From assembly GCA_033063855.1 (NCBI GenBank), contig CP093831.1, forward strand, positions 9,982,001 through 10,046,000: 64,000 nt of DNA, in the 5' to 3' direction. The notes under the pieces are model-generated. The model ran no database searches, was not told the origin of the DNA, and worked only from the letters and a program-made list of their open reading frames with translations. This document shows positions 1 to 12,376 of the stretch, piece by piece. The position numbers and the translations under genes were made by a program. This DNA is from Smittia aterrima. Lineage: Eukaryota; Arthropoda; Insecta; Diptera; Chironomidae. Every line of letters starts with the position of its first letter. Position 1 is the first letter of the stretch.

Positions 1-3000
1 TTTCGTGAATGATCAATTGTTAGAAACCCTCGAAGTCTCTTCAATTAATCAATTTTCATGGTCAAAAGGTTCGTCGAATAAATTATGAGCATCGCATTAT
101 CTTTGCTATCACTTCCTTTCGAGTCGCACGCAATCGATACTCGTCAAGTGGTTCGATGACAAAACAACACTTAGAGAGTTGATCTATTAGACAACGAGAG
201 CTACCGTTGCGTTCATTACTATAATTAAGAACTTCCTTACTTTCAAAAGAAACCGGAGCTGACAACATCAGAAGCTCATTCACGATTTCTAGCTGACCGT
301 CTTTAATTGCGCTCGAAATTACCCGAAAAACGATCCCAAGCCGATCTTGAACGAATATTTCACGCCGGATACTCATTCTGACGATTTGCGTTGCTTTTGT
401 CAGTTTCGGAATTATTTCTCTTTTGCTCTTCGTCGTTCTCGCGTATGAATCGCAAATTTCCGGAAACAATTAAAAATTTGTGAGATCATCTCGGAGACCT
501 CAACCGGCATAAAAATATTTCTTCATCTTCTTAAGTCAACGAGGAAATCTCATGACAGTTGCATCAAAAAGATCTGATAGAGTAATAAGCGACGAACTTG
601 AAAATACTTCATCGCACTTGAGAGTAATTTAAAAATATTTTCAAGTTGCATAACTTCAGGCGAACTTTGAAATATTTTCCCTTTAAACTTCATCTTCACT
701 GAGAAGTTCTCACATTTCAAATTCATGAATAATGAGAGTGACAATTCATGTTCGTTGTTATTGACCAGAAAAAGTTCTCGATTCATGATCGATCATTAGA
801 GCAAGTGAACAATGTTTGGGTGAATGCAAACAAGAATCAGTCGAGCGTGTCTGCTCAATTTCAGTTCTCTCTTGATATGCTTTCTCAATAGAACAATATG
901 CTTCGATCAAACACGAATTGTTCAAACGTGCACATGTGAGTTCGACCATAATCGTCGGTGAACTTCAAATTTAAGTTTTTTTCTAGTTTTGAAAACATTT
1001 CACGCTTCCCCGGCCATCTGCTTTCTCTAGTCCGCAAGACCTTGTCTAGAACATTTTCCCATTGAGCGGAGTCTAATTTATTTGGTTTAACTCAAAAAAG
1101 GTTCGTTCAACAGCGACGACAAGTGAATTAGTAAGAAGTTAGCAAGTTGTCGAGTTTAATGTTTTGATTTTTCTAATGAGAATCCTCTTACGAATGATAT
1201 GAAGGCTAGACTTGCATTTTCAATTAGATTTCTTTATAGATTCGTTTGTGGGAAAACTTTGATTCTCGCGGCAAACCTTTAATCGTCAACGAAAGACTCA
1301 AACGCATGGCTTGATCTCAAACAAACCCAATCGCACTCACCCACATCTTATCAAAGTCTTAAGATCATTGTTCCTTGAAAGTCGTTTAAGGAAAAAGAAA
1401 AGAAATAAAAAGTCCCAGGCAATTGATGCGTGAAAAGTATTTTATGCGATTAAGAAGCGAACACAAATCATCGAGGGGAAAACTGAAGAAGAAACAAACA
1501 GAGCCACGAAAGACTTTTGTTGACTGAGACCTTTGCTTGTTGATTATTCAATTCGTTTTCATTTCATTAAGACTGTTCACTTGTGGTTTGTGTTTCTTCT
1601 TCTTCTCTCGTGTCTTCAGGGAGTTTCAGCTGTTCAAACTTCTTCCTCAGCTTGCTGTCGATTCACTGAATTTAATTACAATCAACCGAGTCCGAGCGTT
1701 CGATTGAGCAATCGACTGATAGCGGACAATGGCATTGTGATCACTTTCGAAGATTCAATGGCAAGTCTAACGAGACAACACCCAAATGACTCGACACAAA
1801 CATAAACTGCTGAGGCGACAAAATGAAGTCCCGTGCTATCGACTCAAATCAGTTTGATGCTCCGAGTTGATGGAATGCTCAATCTGTTCCCACCTTTTGT
1901 TTGATGTTCTTGTAACGTCCAACGCACAAAGCGAAGACCAGTAGTTTCTGATCTGATTCAAAAGCATTCTTCAGATAATTAATTCCGTTCGAATGACCCA
2001 AGCCGACGAAATCACTTCATGAATTTTGAATTTCAAGATTAAAAGCGAGAAATCATTTTCAAGTTTCTCGCTGAGACTTCGAAGACAGATTTTAATGAAG
2101 AAATTTGAGAATCAAACGACGAACCTTCGTCTTGTAAGAGTCTTATTCAAACGATCCAATCGAACACATTTCGACAAGCACATGCTGACTCTGCACCTGT
2201 TGCTTCTGCTTAACTTTTCACCCAAATCTAACCAAATGTGGTCGCGTTTTCGATTTCACGAAAGAAGCGCAAAAAGTCGAAAGAAGAAGAAGATTCTAAA
2301 GGTGAATTTGGTTTTTTGTTTTCGGATTTAAATGGCTGCGTGAAATTATCTCCTTCAGCTAAGGCACATGTTGAGTAAGTTTGCGAAGGAGAACGAAAGA
2401 AATTAAGATAACACTGAACCAAAAGAGCTAAACTCGAGATCCAAGAAAGGTTCGAAGAAGTTTGAGACTTCAGCAAAAAACGTTTTTGATTATGAAGCAG
2501 GTGAAGCATTTTGGCAACATTCGTTGCATCACGTCAGCTGAATTAAAATTAAATAATTCTTGTGCAGAACTTGGACGTTCGCAACTCACAAAAACTGCAA
2601 GACTGGAATCAAATCAGTTCAGTCGATTGAAAATTCTTCTCGACTTCGTTTTCTGCTCGACTTCGTCATGATTTATCAGAAACTGAGATGCAGAAGCGTG
2701 CTTAGCTTTATTAAGACTCAATTCTTGTTCTCAACTGTTCTTATGACTCGAGAAGAATTAAATCAAGAAACTAGTTTGTAAGCTCAGCGGTTTTGAAGGT
2801 TTTGCATTGTCTGTTAACGCCTTCGATTGATTCTCCTTCGATGCAGACGAGGAAGAGAAAGAGAAACGATCAGTTGAGCATTACAAGACTCAGGCGATTA
2901 ATAGAAAATGAAAATTGAATAATTCGATAACAAATGATTCAGAAACGAGGCGTGAAAAGATTTTTGATTGCAAACTCTGAATAATTGGCCGTGAAATCTT

Positions 3001-5524
3001 TTGCAAATTTAAATCCCAAAAGAGTTTTTTTTTGCAGAACAAGACTCGAAGACTTTAAAAGTTTTAAGTTGCAAGCAGCAACGAGAAGAACTTCTTGAGC
3101 CATTTTCCCATGACGAGCAAAGTCCGAGCCATAATATTAAATTTTAATCAACTCATGTGAACTGTTTTGCTTCTCCCGCTTAAGACTTGCAGATTTTTAA
3201 TTGTTCTCCTGTTGTGTGTAATAAAGAAACGTCTTGTGGAGTTGAATGAGAAGGAAGTCAAGCGGAAAGAAACGTGAAAAGTTTGTCTTCTAAGACTTCA
3301 TTAAAAAGTTTTCCTCGAGAAGCTCAGATGATTCGTGACGCAATTGGAAGCAGTGAAAGTCGTCTCAGCTGACAAAGAAATTGATTCTTCGACACGAGGA
3401 AACACAATTGAAGCTCTTTGATTGAAATTATACTAATGAAGCATCAGAAGTTGAATGAAAACATTTCACGCTTCGTCGAGATTTCTTCGATTCGTTTACT
3501 CATCGCGATGGTTCAGATTCTTTTGACCCAGAGTTTCACCAAACGTAAAATTACATTTTATTGTTTCTAATTCGTCTTTAATTGCACGTCAACGTTGAAG
3601 AAGTTCGCCGTGACCTTTCCGAGATGCAAATGAAACATGAGAAGCTCAAACTTCTCACAATCGTTCATCACTCGCTCCACTTCACTTTCGTTCGAGTTGT
3701 TCTGTTTAATTCAACGTCATCGTCCAAGCTACTTGAACAAATCATCGTCACGACACTCGACCAATTAGACGCCTCAGCTTTTTTGTTGAACTTGAAGCGT
3801 TGAATGAAATGAACAGAGGAATTAATCGAAAACTCTTCTTCACTTGTCTCATGAAGCTCAAACACAATAATTTGAATAATTTCTCGACTCCTCTTCGTTG
3901 TTAGCTTCAAATTAATCAAACATAATGTTAATTTGTCGTTCAATTGTTTCTTCTTGCTCGAACAGTGTTTTAAAATGATTGAGCACGCACATTTCACATT
4001 GCGTCGCTTGAATTTAAAAATCCTTCAAAATAAAAATTTATTTTCTGTCGAACCTCAAACAAATTCCAAAAAGCTCATTCATCAAATATCAAAACGCATG
4101 AAATGAATTTCGCAAACGACGTTTTGTTAGTAAAAGCGTGAATAATCTTTGGACTCACCTGAACAGCACAGTTGAGGAAGCAATTGTTTTGACCTGGACC
4201 ATTGAGCAGCCCTTTCGTGTCGGTCAATTGATGATGCTGATTCGAGTGAGAGGCAAAAATGTTCATTGGAAAATTTCGCAGCTGCGTTGGACGCGACATA
4301 TTCGATTGCGATAAATGAGAAGGAAACGATGTGCCGACAGTCATTCTGTTCGATTTCTCGGTTTATCAATTCGTTGTCACCGCCTGGCGTTTAAAGTTGT
4401 TTCGCTAGGACCACCGTCGTCATCTAGAAAAGAAATGTGGGTTAGAGTCTTGGAGTTCTCTTTAAAATCGACGATTGATGTAAAGAAGCGGAACATGCGA
4501 GAGTCAACAAGCCATTTAAGCTCGTTCGTTCGATCGATGACCAAACAAAATTTGCTGCTCAAAATTGGTGGCACGACAGAGAAAATCAAAGTTAACAGTT
4601 ACGATTCTGGTTTTCTGCTTCACGTGTGTCTCTGTCGTGTCGTTTGACTCCGCTCGCAACACTCTCTTCATCATTATCGTCATTTGCTTTCTCCGATAAT
4701 CAGTGAAGAGTTCAGAGATTTTTCGGATAATTGATTTGAGATTAAATTCAATTAAATTCAGCAGTTTTATGATCGAAAAAGTTTCACGCGAAAAGAAGAA
4801 TTGCTTGGTCTTCAATTATTCTTGAAGCGTCGTTGGAACTCTCATGTCAAGTTTGATGGGAAGCAGAGCGTTTAACGAAACTTTTTTGATTAATAATCTT
4901 AGTCGATCGTTTGTCGGTCCATCGCGAAACGCCTCTCTTCCCTCATTTTGTCTAAGAATCATCGCAGATCAGTAATTTAATAAGTCAAAGAGAGTCTCAA
5001 GCAGCCGAGGGCAAGTAAATGTCAATTTTGGAATTTCTTTTCACTCGATCATCCAAGTTCAATGTTGTTCGTGAACTTAACTTTGACTTTTACTGCTCAT
5101 CTGCCTCCGCAGGCAAGTTTCGTCTTTCTTCTCGAGATTTGACCCAAAAATCTCGTGACATTCAATGATTTGACGGATTCGCATCGTCAATTGAGTTTTT
5201 GCTAAGTTTTCGCGTTAGACCATTTGCCACATGAAAGCTCCAAGAGAGAAACTCTCGCTCGACAGAGAAATTAACTGAACTAAGTGACAAGACGTTGGAG
5301 TAGAAATTGGTCAGAAACAGTTTGAAAAATCGAAACGTCTTCATTTAAATAAAAACAGAAAAGAAGAAACTCGGAAAGCTTTTTGTTTCCCCAAGACATT
5401 CGCGATTGTGATCGAAATTTGGTGCGAAGTCTTCATCAACTGTTTCTGTTTGACTCGAAAAGTATTCGCTTCAAGTTTTTCTTATGTGAAAGTTTGGACT
5501 TTGCAAATGAATCATGAGAGTTCA
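1..5524. repeat. Left outer arm of a large inverted repeat (palindrome)
   Basis: The reverse complement of this stretch matches 11197-16721 almost base for base. Paired coordinates sum to 16721-16722 throughout, so there is about 1 net indel over 5.5 kb. Identity is roughly 99% by eye. The arm contains an intact minus-strand copy of echinus coding exon 1 with its acceptor and donor, plus flanking intron sequence. The inner edge is sharp: pairing stops at 5524/11197. The outer edge is not visible because homology still holds at base 1. It could be a true palindromic duplication or an assembly join of two haplotypes in opposite orientation. Confidence 0.95.
4159..4344 (-). CDS. Second copy of echinus coding exon 1 (USP catalytic-Cys box), opposite strand
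   Basis: The reverse strand encodes the same 62 residues as 12377-12562 apart from Met27 in place of Leu27, including the box GLLNGPGQNNCFLNCAVQ with the nucleophile cysteine. The acceptor (TTTCTAG upstream), start ATG and donor CAG|GTGAGT are all preserved. No downstream echinus exon lies in the 4.1 kb between it and the window edge. The + strand gene has a 15.5 kb first intron, so a full second gene further left is possible but unseen. The copies differ by seven substitutions in six codons, five of them synonymous. It is either the 5' end of a paralog, an orphan exon, or a haplotype artefact. Confidence 0.85.
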
Positions 5525-5674
5525 AACTTGAATTGTCTGCAGTTTCCTTATTTATCGCTTTTGCCAATTTATTGAAAGTACAAACAAGTTGAGATTATGA
5601 ATTTATGATTCGAAAGCTTTCGATTATTTCTTGTCACCTTTTCTCGATAAAACTTGTTAATTTTATTTCCCAAC

Positions 5675-5999
5675 ACGAGAAGAACAGACTTCGTGATTAT
5701 TTGAAAACAAGGCGCGAAGTCACGACGCGCTACTGAATCTCGTTTCGTTGTTGAATCGATGGAATCACATTTTAAGCTTCTTCAAATTAAAAGGCAAAGC
5801 TTCTAAAATCTCTTTGCTTCAATCAGAAGAAATAATCAATTACGATGAGAGTGGAGCGATCGCCACATGATCCAGACCAAAGATGAAGAAGAAATGAAAA
5901 CTAATCAACTTGCAACATCCATCTAATGGCTAGTCTTCGATGTCATAATTTAGTTCCATCATCATCATCACAATTTTCTTAATCGAAAGTTTAGCATTG
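5675..5999. repeat. Left inner arm segment, diverged inverted repeat
   Basis: Its reverse complement aligns with 9357-9724. Shared blocks include the sequence around 5701-5733 (aaggcgcgaagtcacgacgc), the block at 5839-5960 containing a tccagacc / gatgaa / ctaatcaacttgca run, and tcatcatcatca near 5958. Identity is about 80% with several indels, much lower than the outer arms. It is separated from the left outer arm by about 150 bp of unmatched sequence. Confidence 0.85.
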
Positions 6000-6601
6000 G
6001 CGAATGAATCTTCATCGCTTTCTTCTCAAGATTGTTCCGAAACTTTTCATTTTTAAGGCATCAAAATGACAAATTGCCGACAGAAAAGTTTGCAGCAATT
6101 ACGAAAATTGCGAATGATGTTTCTCGATGACCTCAATGGACAATAAAGTTTCTTCAGTCCTCTCTATTAGAATCGCTTATGACTTTAATGGAATTTATTG
6201 ATCCCAAGGGCTTCGCGCACCTGATGTCGTCTCTCATTTCCATAAATATTTGCACGATCAATTTACATTGAATTACGTATTCAAATGATGAATGAAAACC
6301 TACGATCACTCGACGCTTCGGCTTTAATACTCGGCGGCTGATGGAATCTCAGCATAAATCATTGCGGCATTAATTCAAATGTGGAACGTGCAAAGTTTGC
6401 AATTTCAACGCCGCTGATGTTCTCTTTGGTTGTTGGTGAGTGCTGAATGTTTTCTGCTATTCGTATAAATGTTCAAAAACGTATTTGGAGCCATCTGGAA
6501 GTCATTTCTTGAGTTAAACGCATTCAAGCCGCCATAGAAATATCCAACATTCTCTCATTTATCATGCTCTTTGCGCCTTCTTTCGCTTCGTGCTTCGTTC
6601 G

Positions 6602-6635
6602 TCAGTCTCTCGCTGTTGTTGAAACTACGAAGATC
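6602..6635 (+). promoter_or_regulatory. Candidate TATA-less core promoter (Inr + DPE)
   Basis: TCAGTC at 6602-6607 fits the arthropod initiator TCAKTY exactly. Taking its A (6604) as +1, AGATC falls at 6631-6635, which is +28 to +32, the required position and sequence of the downstream promoter element RGWYV. There is no TATA box at -30. It lies on the + strand, 5.7 kb upstream of the echinus coding exon acceptor, in the unduplicated core. Assignment to echinus is inferred from position only. Confidence 0.4.
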
Positions 6636-7166
6636 GCTCCACGAAAGTCTACGAAATATTTACGGTGATCATTGAATAATCTGATTGTTCTGCTGTTTTT
6701 GCACGTGTTCTAATAAATAAAACGAATTTGAGATATTCCAGAGCAAGAAAATCTCTTTGTGAAAGCAAAGTTTAAGAAAGATTAAAAGAGAAATTGCCTG
6801 TTGTGACGTTTATGATAAAAGTTGGTCGTTGTCTTATACACAAGTGAATGAACACATCGTAAACACACATTTACACGGTGGAATTTCTTGTTTGAGTTTC
6901 TTTCAAAAACGTGAATGCCTTGATGGAATTTTCAAAACAAAAGAGAATCCAAAATAATTAAAAAAAAATATAAAAGAGAAGCTGTGAAAAGGAAGAAATA
7001 AAATCCAATCATAAGTGAATTATAAAGAAGTGAAAAGATATTCAAAAAAGGATTACAATATTCTAAGACAGAACAACGTAGATATTCATCAGTTTAGCAC
7101 CAACCCACTGGATCATTAATAATCGAGAGCCAACTTCCCGCTCATTTATCATTTTCCAAGCTCAAG
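6604..7166 (+). other. Putative 5' UTR exon (likely echinus)
   Basis: This would be the transcribed stretch from the predicted start at 6604 to a donor CTCAAG|GTAGAT at 7166/7167. It is A-rich and has no long ORF. It would splice to the acceptor TTTCTAG at 12291-12297, just before the coding exon. Both ends are predictions from motifs. RNA data would be needed to confirm them. Confidence 0.3.
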
Positions 7167-9356
7167 GTAGATGTTACAACGAAGCTAATTGTATTTTCCT
7201 GTTGCTCGACGAAACTTCTTGAGCTCAATCATTGAAGGCGAGGACAGAAGATCACGATTATTTCGGTCATTAAATTTCGGGCGCGTGAATGTCCATTGCC
7301 TTAGATGGAATAAATTCCAGACAGTCTGACGATCATTGCGAGCGATGAACTCTTCGTCTTGTTTGTCTCGTTGCTAATATCAACGAAAGTGCAGTTTGAT
7401 CGATTAAACTTCCGCAAAGTGAAATGCCGGGTGTCGTCGCTAAGCTGCCTTTAAGTTGCTTTGGTGATGTCATGTCTGAGAACTCGAGCCATGAAGCTCG
7501 TTTATTGTTTCATTTATAAACTAAACATTTGAAGCGTTATCGCCTTTCTCAGAATCAAATTCAGTTGTGAGTTGCTATTTGGAGTGAGTTCTTTAACGAC
7601 CGTGACGTTCTGCCACAATATTCTGCTAATACTGTTACAAATTGGATAAATTCGTATTAGGAACGAGCATTGAGTTTCAGTTTTCTGCGAAGTTGAGAAG
7701 ACAAGTGTGCAAAAACGACGTTCGGTAGTTAAAACTGTAGCGATTGTTGTGGAGTGAAATGCATCAGAGCGGCAATTTGATATTAACTTCCAATTCCAAC
7801 TGACAAACGGTCCTCGAGTTAAGCAAAGCAATGCAAAAGCTTCATGTTTCCGATTTCTGTGTTGAATGATAATGACTGTGATTACTGATGTGAAAATTGC
7901 CCGACACATCTCGCGTTCCTGAAAGATGAAAATTGAAAACTAATGATCGCCTGTCGTGATGTTCTCTACAGCAAAAAGTGCCTTGAGAAAACCGCAAACG
8001 AGCCGAGTAAAAGTTTTCCTTCAAGCTTAATAATAATCATTGCGAGAAATTTCTTTCGCTTTCGATCGCGAGATCAATTTCGGGCTTTTTTTGCTGCGAT
8101 TCCCAGCTCAAAGCAAGGTGCAATGTATCAGCTAAACAAAGGCATTTCTTGTTGTCTTTGAGTCTTTCACCTGTTCCGTCAAAATAGAAAAAAAATATTT
8201 TCACGGAATCACAACACACACGATCGCAATTTCACACTCGCATAATGAGCCTATTAGCCGCGCTTTCTCGATCCAATTACTCAATTTGAACTTTGCGTGC
8301 AAATGTTTTTCTTCGATGAAGACATTTTCCCAAGAAAAATCAGTAAAACATTTCTCAAAACCAACAAAGTTTATGATAATGACCATCGCAAATCAGTTGC
8401 AATCACAGTTCTCATGGATCTTTAAAGAACTCAATTGCATCACAAACCGCGAATCATAAAATCTTTTTGCAAGGAATGCTGCTGGCTTGTCATTAAAACC
8501 ATTAAAGTCGAACGCCGCGTAGTGATCATCAAACTTCATGTGAAACTTTTGCGTCTGAAGAATTCTCGAAGATTTCAAACCAAAGCTTTAAGTGTGGAAA
8601 TAGAGATTAAATTGCTAGTTTAACAGCATATTTGTGGCATAGATTCGAGAATGTTTCTTAAGCGATACAAAGTTGATGCGAAACTTGTGTTTTACTGTTT
8701 TTTCTTTTGCACAACTTCCTTGAGCTATAAAATTGCAGAAGGGAAAGAAGGTTAAAGAAATAATTGAAACCTTCTCCGATGCAAGACAATATCGAATGTG
8801 ATTGCATAGAAAGATGGAGATGAAGATGCCATATTCACCTTTCGAGCGTGATGTCGAGGGATCGTTGAATCAATAAGTGAAGAATCGATGTGAATTGTTG
8901 ATTTAGCCTTAATTCGATGAGTCATCAAGAAGGAAAAAAAGAGTTAATGCAACGTCAGGCATTAAGATTAAACAACCAAATTGATTATCATGAGAATGAC
9001 TCGTGATTGCATCAAGGAAAGATTCTAATTAGACAAGCGCAACTCGCATTGGAATCTGGTAATTGACTTCGATAGAATTTGAATAAATCTTTAGTCAATT
9101 GCAAAACATTTAAGACCTCACTCAATTAAAACTCTTAATTTAAAAGTCGTTACTTGAAATGTCATTAAGTGCAGGCGAACCTTGATATTTTCACTCACTG
9201 CTGGGTATTAGAGAGCCACAATGTGAAAACCACTTTCGAGGTCGTCAATGATACTTTCGAGACAATTTCAAGAACGATTCATTTAAGTTTTGACGTTTCC
9301 TTTGAGATTTGAAGAAAAATTTAAACTTCTTTCATGTCTTAAGACCTTTACTCTGT

Positions 9357-9724
9357 CAATGTTAAACTTTCAATCAAGAAACCAGCAGAAGATGATGATG
9401 ATGGCGCGGCTCTAAATTATGACATCGAAGACCGGCAATTAGATGATGCAAGTTGATTAGTTTTCATTTCTTTTTCATCTTCGGTCCATGTCTGGATCAT
9501 GCGGCGATCACTTTACTCTCATCGTAATTGAATTTTTCATCTGATTGAAGCTGGGCAATCTTCGAAGCTTTTAATGTGAAGCTTAAAACGGTAGCGAGGC
9601 TAATACCAACTTTGATCAATTGTGGGAAGTTTTTTTTTTAGTTTTGGAGACAAAGGAAAATTCTGGTAGCGCGTCGTGACTTCGCGCCTTGTTTTCTAAT
9701 AATCACGAAGTTTGTTCTTCTCGT
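9357..9724. repeat. Right inner arm segment, diverged inverted repeat
   Basis: This is the partner of 5675-5999 in inverted orientation. It shows that the palindrome extends inward past the near-identical outer arms, with higher divergence near the centre. On this side the inner and outer arm segments are separated by 1472 bp (9725-11196) instead of about 150 bp on the left. Confidence 0.85.
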
Positions 9725-11196
9725 TTTGAAACAAATACAAATTTATCTTCCAACATGAATTCGAATAAATATTTCTCTAATCAAGCAAATTTCTCGATGT
9801 TTGTCTCTTTTCCTTTCAAATTTATGGTCGAAGATAAAAGAAGCATAAACAAGATTCGACAAGAGAACAACAAGAAGATTCATAAACATTTAGAAGAACT
9901 TTTAATTATGAAGCGGAGCTAATGACAAAAATTCTAATTAACTTTGCTTATCATTTTGATTCGAAATTCGTTAAAGAAATTCCGGCGTCGATTTTTCTTG
10001 AATATTTTAAATCATGAACAGAAGTTTGGCATTCTTGATCGTCAGGAAGATTACGATTGAATTATTAACAAGCAGGTGAAGCTTCAATCGAAGGTTGATC
10101 ACGACTCACGAATCTCATTGAAAGCCAAGTCATAAATAAATTTTTTATTGATCGAAATATTCAAATCAAATTTATGAAAGCACCAACTTCTCCTCGACTC
10201 GTCAAATTAAATATTTTTTTTATGAAGATTCCATAAATTTGAAGTTAGGATGTTTCAATTCAAATCGTTAAACTCAGAAGCTATCGCGAAGGAATTCACA
10301 TCTTCCTGTGAACTTCACGCAGAGCTAACAGAGAAATCTCGCCATCTTTTCATGTAAATTAAATTTTCTGAGAATTTCAAAAGCTTTCGCATAATTTTGA
10401 GAATAATGTTCGTGAGTTGGGATCGTTGCGACATTCGAAAACGTTTTGCACAAAAGTCGAACAGAAAACGATCGCGCAGGCGTTGTTGCCATTTTATGCT
10501 CCAGCTTCGCTTCAACTCCAATCGCAGTTAAAGATTTCCTCCAAGCAATTAAACAAGGCTGATGACTTCTTTATTATTTCTCACCGACACACAATGGATC
10601 AACTTGAAACTCTTTTTTTTCTCTTTCAACATTTTTGTGCGTACGCAATGACGGTTCAATTTCTGTTTCTTGGAAGTTTTTTGGCGTACGCCCAAACTTT
10701 AATTTTCATAACTGTTGGAGTGACTTGTGCTCAGCATAATTTGAATTTAACTCTTCAAGAATTTAATACTTTTCGTCTTATCGAAGGTTTGATCAAATCA
10801 GCGGCTTAAACCTTACGAGGTTAATCGGTTTAATATTTTAATTGCTGCAGTCAATAACTGAGACAAAACCAAAAGTCTCTGGGTCAGTGAAGTAATCAAA
10901 TTTATTCTGGATCATTTTGTCATGGAAACTAAGGTTTGGTTGTTTCAAAGTTCTCGCAAACTTGATCTGATTTATCAAAGAATTCACGTAAATCATAAAT
11001 TACCTTTCAGGGAGTGGAAACACACAATGAAAACTTTTCGGCTTAAGATCACTTCGGATACGATCATTGAATTATAAAATCGTAAACCAAAGTCTGGCAA
11101 CGCCTTGCTTCCACTTATTGTCTCTGCTGCTTTGATTTTGTTCAGAACTGAACTCGATGACTTATACGTTTGTTAGATTTCTTTATGCAATCAGCG
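9725..11196. other. Extra 1.47 kb in the right half of the palindrome
   Basis: This segment lies between the inner and outer right arm segments and has no counterpart in the left half, where only 5525-5674 occupies the same place. I see no terminal inverted repeats, target-site duplication or recognisable transposase. It contains one ATG-started ORF of 71 codons (10594-10809, +) with two hydrophobic stretches. I do not recognise it and would not call it a gene. Either an insertion on the right or a deletion on the left explains the asymmetry. Confidence 0.7.
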
Positions 11197-12297
11197 TGAA
11201 CTCTCATGATTCATTCACAAAGTCCAAACTTTCACATAAGAAAAACTTGAAGCGAATACTTTTCGAGTCAAACAGAAACAGTTGATGAAGACTTCGCACC
11301 AAATTTCGATCACAATCGCGAATGTCTTGGGGAAACAAAAAGCTTTCTGAGTTTCTTCTTTTCTGTTTTTATTTAAATGAAGACGTTTCGATTTTTCAAA
11401 CTGTTTCTGACCAATTTCAACTCCAACGTCTTGTCACTTAGTTCAGTTAATTTCTCTGTCGAGCGAGAGTTTCTCTCTTGGAGCTTTCATGTGGCAAATG
11501 GTCTAACGCGAAAACTTAGCAAAAACTCAATTGACGATGCGAATCCGTCAAATCATTGAATGTCACGAGATTTTTGGGTCAAATCTCGAGAAGAAAAACG
11601 AAACTTGCCTGCGGAGGCAGATGAGCAGTAAAAGTCAAAGTTAAGTTCACGAACAACATTGAACTTGGATGATCGAGTGAAAAGAAATTCCAAAATTGAC
11701 ATTTACTTGCCCTCGGCTGCTTGAGACTCACTTTGACTTATTAAATTACTGATCTGCGATGATTCTTAGACAAAATGAGGGAAGAGAGGCGTTTCGCGAT
11801 GGACCGACAAACGATCGACTAAGATTATTAATCAAAAAAGTTTCGTTAAACGCTCTGCTTCCCATCAAACTTGACATGAAAGTTCCAACGACGCTTCAAA
11901 AATAATTGAAGACCAAGCAATTCTTCTTTTCGCGTGAAACTTTTTCGATCATAAAACTGCTGAATTTAATTGAATTTAATCTCAAATCAATTATCCGAAA
12001 AATCTCTGAACTCTTCACTGATTATCGGAGAAAGCAAATGACGATAATGATGAAGAGAGTGTTGCGAGCGGAGTCAAACGACACGACAGAGACACACGTG
12101 AAGCAGAAAACCAGAATCGTAACTGTTAACTTTGATTTTCTCTGTCGTGCCACCAATTTTGAGCAGCAAATTTTGTTTGGTCATCGATCGAACGAACGAG
12201 CTTAAATGGCTTGTTGACTCTCGCATGTTCCGCTTCTTTACATCAATCGTCGATTTTAAAGAGAACTCCAAGACTCTAACCCACATTTCTTTTCTAG

Positions 12298-12376
12298 ATG
12301 ACGACGGTGGTCCTAGCGAAACAACTTTAAACGCCAGGCGGTGACAACGAATTGATAAACCGAGAAATCGAACAGA
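12298..12376 (+). other. ec: echinus 5' leader next to the start codon, with a short uORF
   Basis: An acceptor (CACATTTCTTTTCTAG) ends at 12297. The leader begins with an ATG at 12298 that opens a 10-codon upstream ORF ending TAA at 12328-12330. An in-frame TAA at 12356-12358 precedes the main ATG at 12377 and rules out an N-terminal extension within this exon. The uORF could dampen translation. It is identical in the left-arm copy. Confidence 0.5.

Larger units (their letters stand above)
6000..9356. other. Single-copy core of the palindrome; probable echinus 5' region
   Basis: I found no inverted-repeat partner for this 3.36 kb core. It lies upstream of the + strand echinus coding start and holds the Inr/DPE promoter match near 6604, followed by an A-rich stretch typical of an insect 5' UTR ending at a consensus-like donor at 7166/7167. 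No convincing coding exon is visible. The ORFs at 7.5-8.6 kb overlap on both strands, mostly lack ATG starts and match nothing I know. Confidence 0.5.

Noticed and set aside
1533..1805. 90-codon ORF with a signal-like stretch (LWFVFLLLLSCLQGVSA), mirrored at 14917-15189
   Set aside because: There is no ATG before the hydrophobic part and no acceptor that would bring one in, and it is antisense to the echinus orientation of each arm.
6969..6976. TATAAAAG box in the palindrome core
   Set aside because: There is no initiator at the right distance, and it lies within the A-rich predicted leader downstream of the better Inr-DPE site.
10594..10809. 71-codon hydrophobic ORF as a gene
   Set aside because: It is a single short ORF with no family, and no promoter or poly(A) evidence. 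It is kept only as a note on the extra block.
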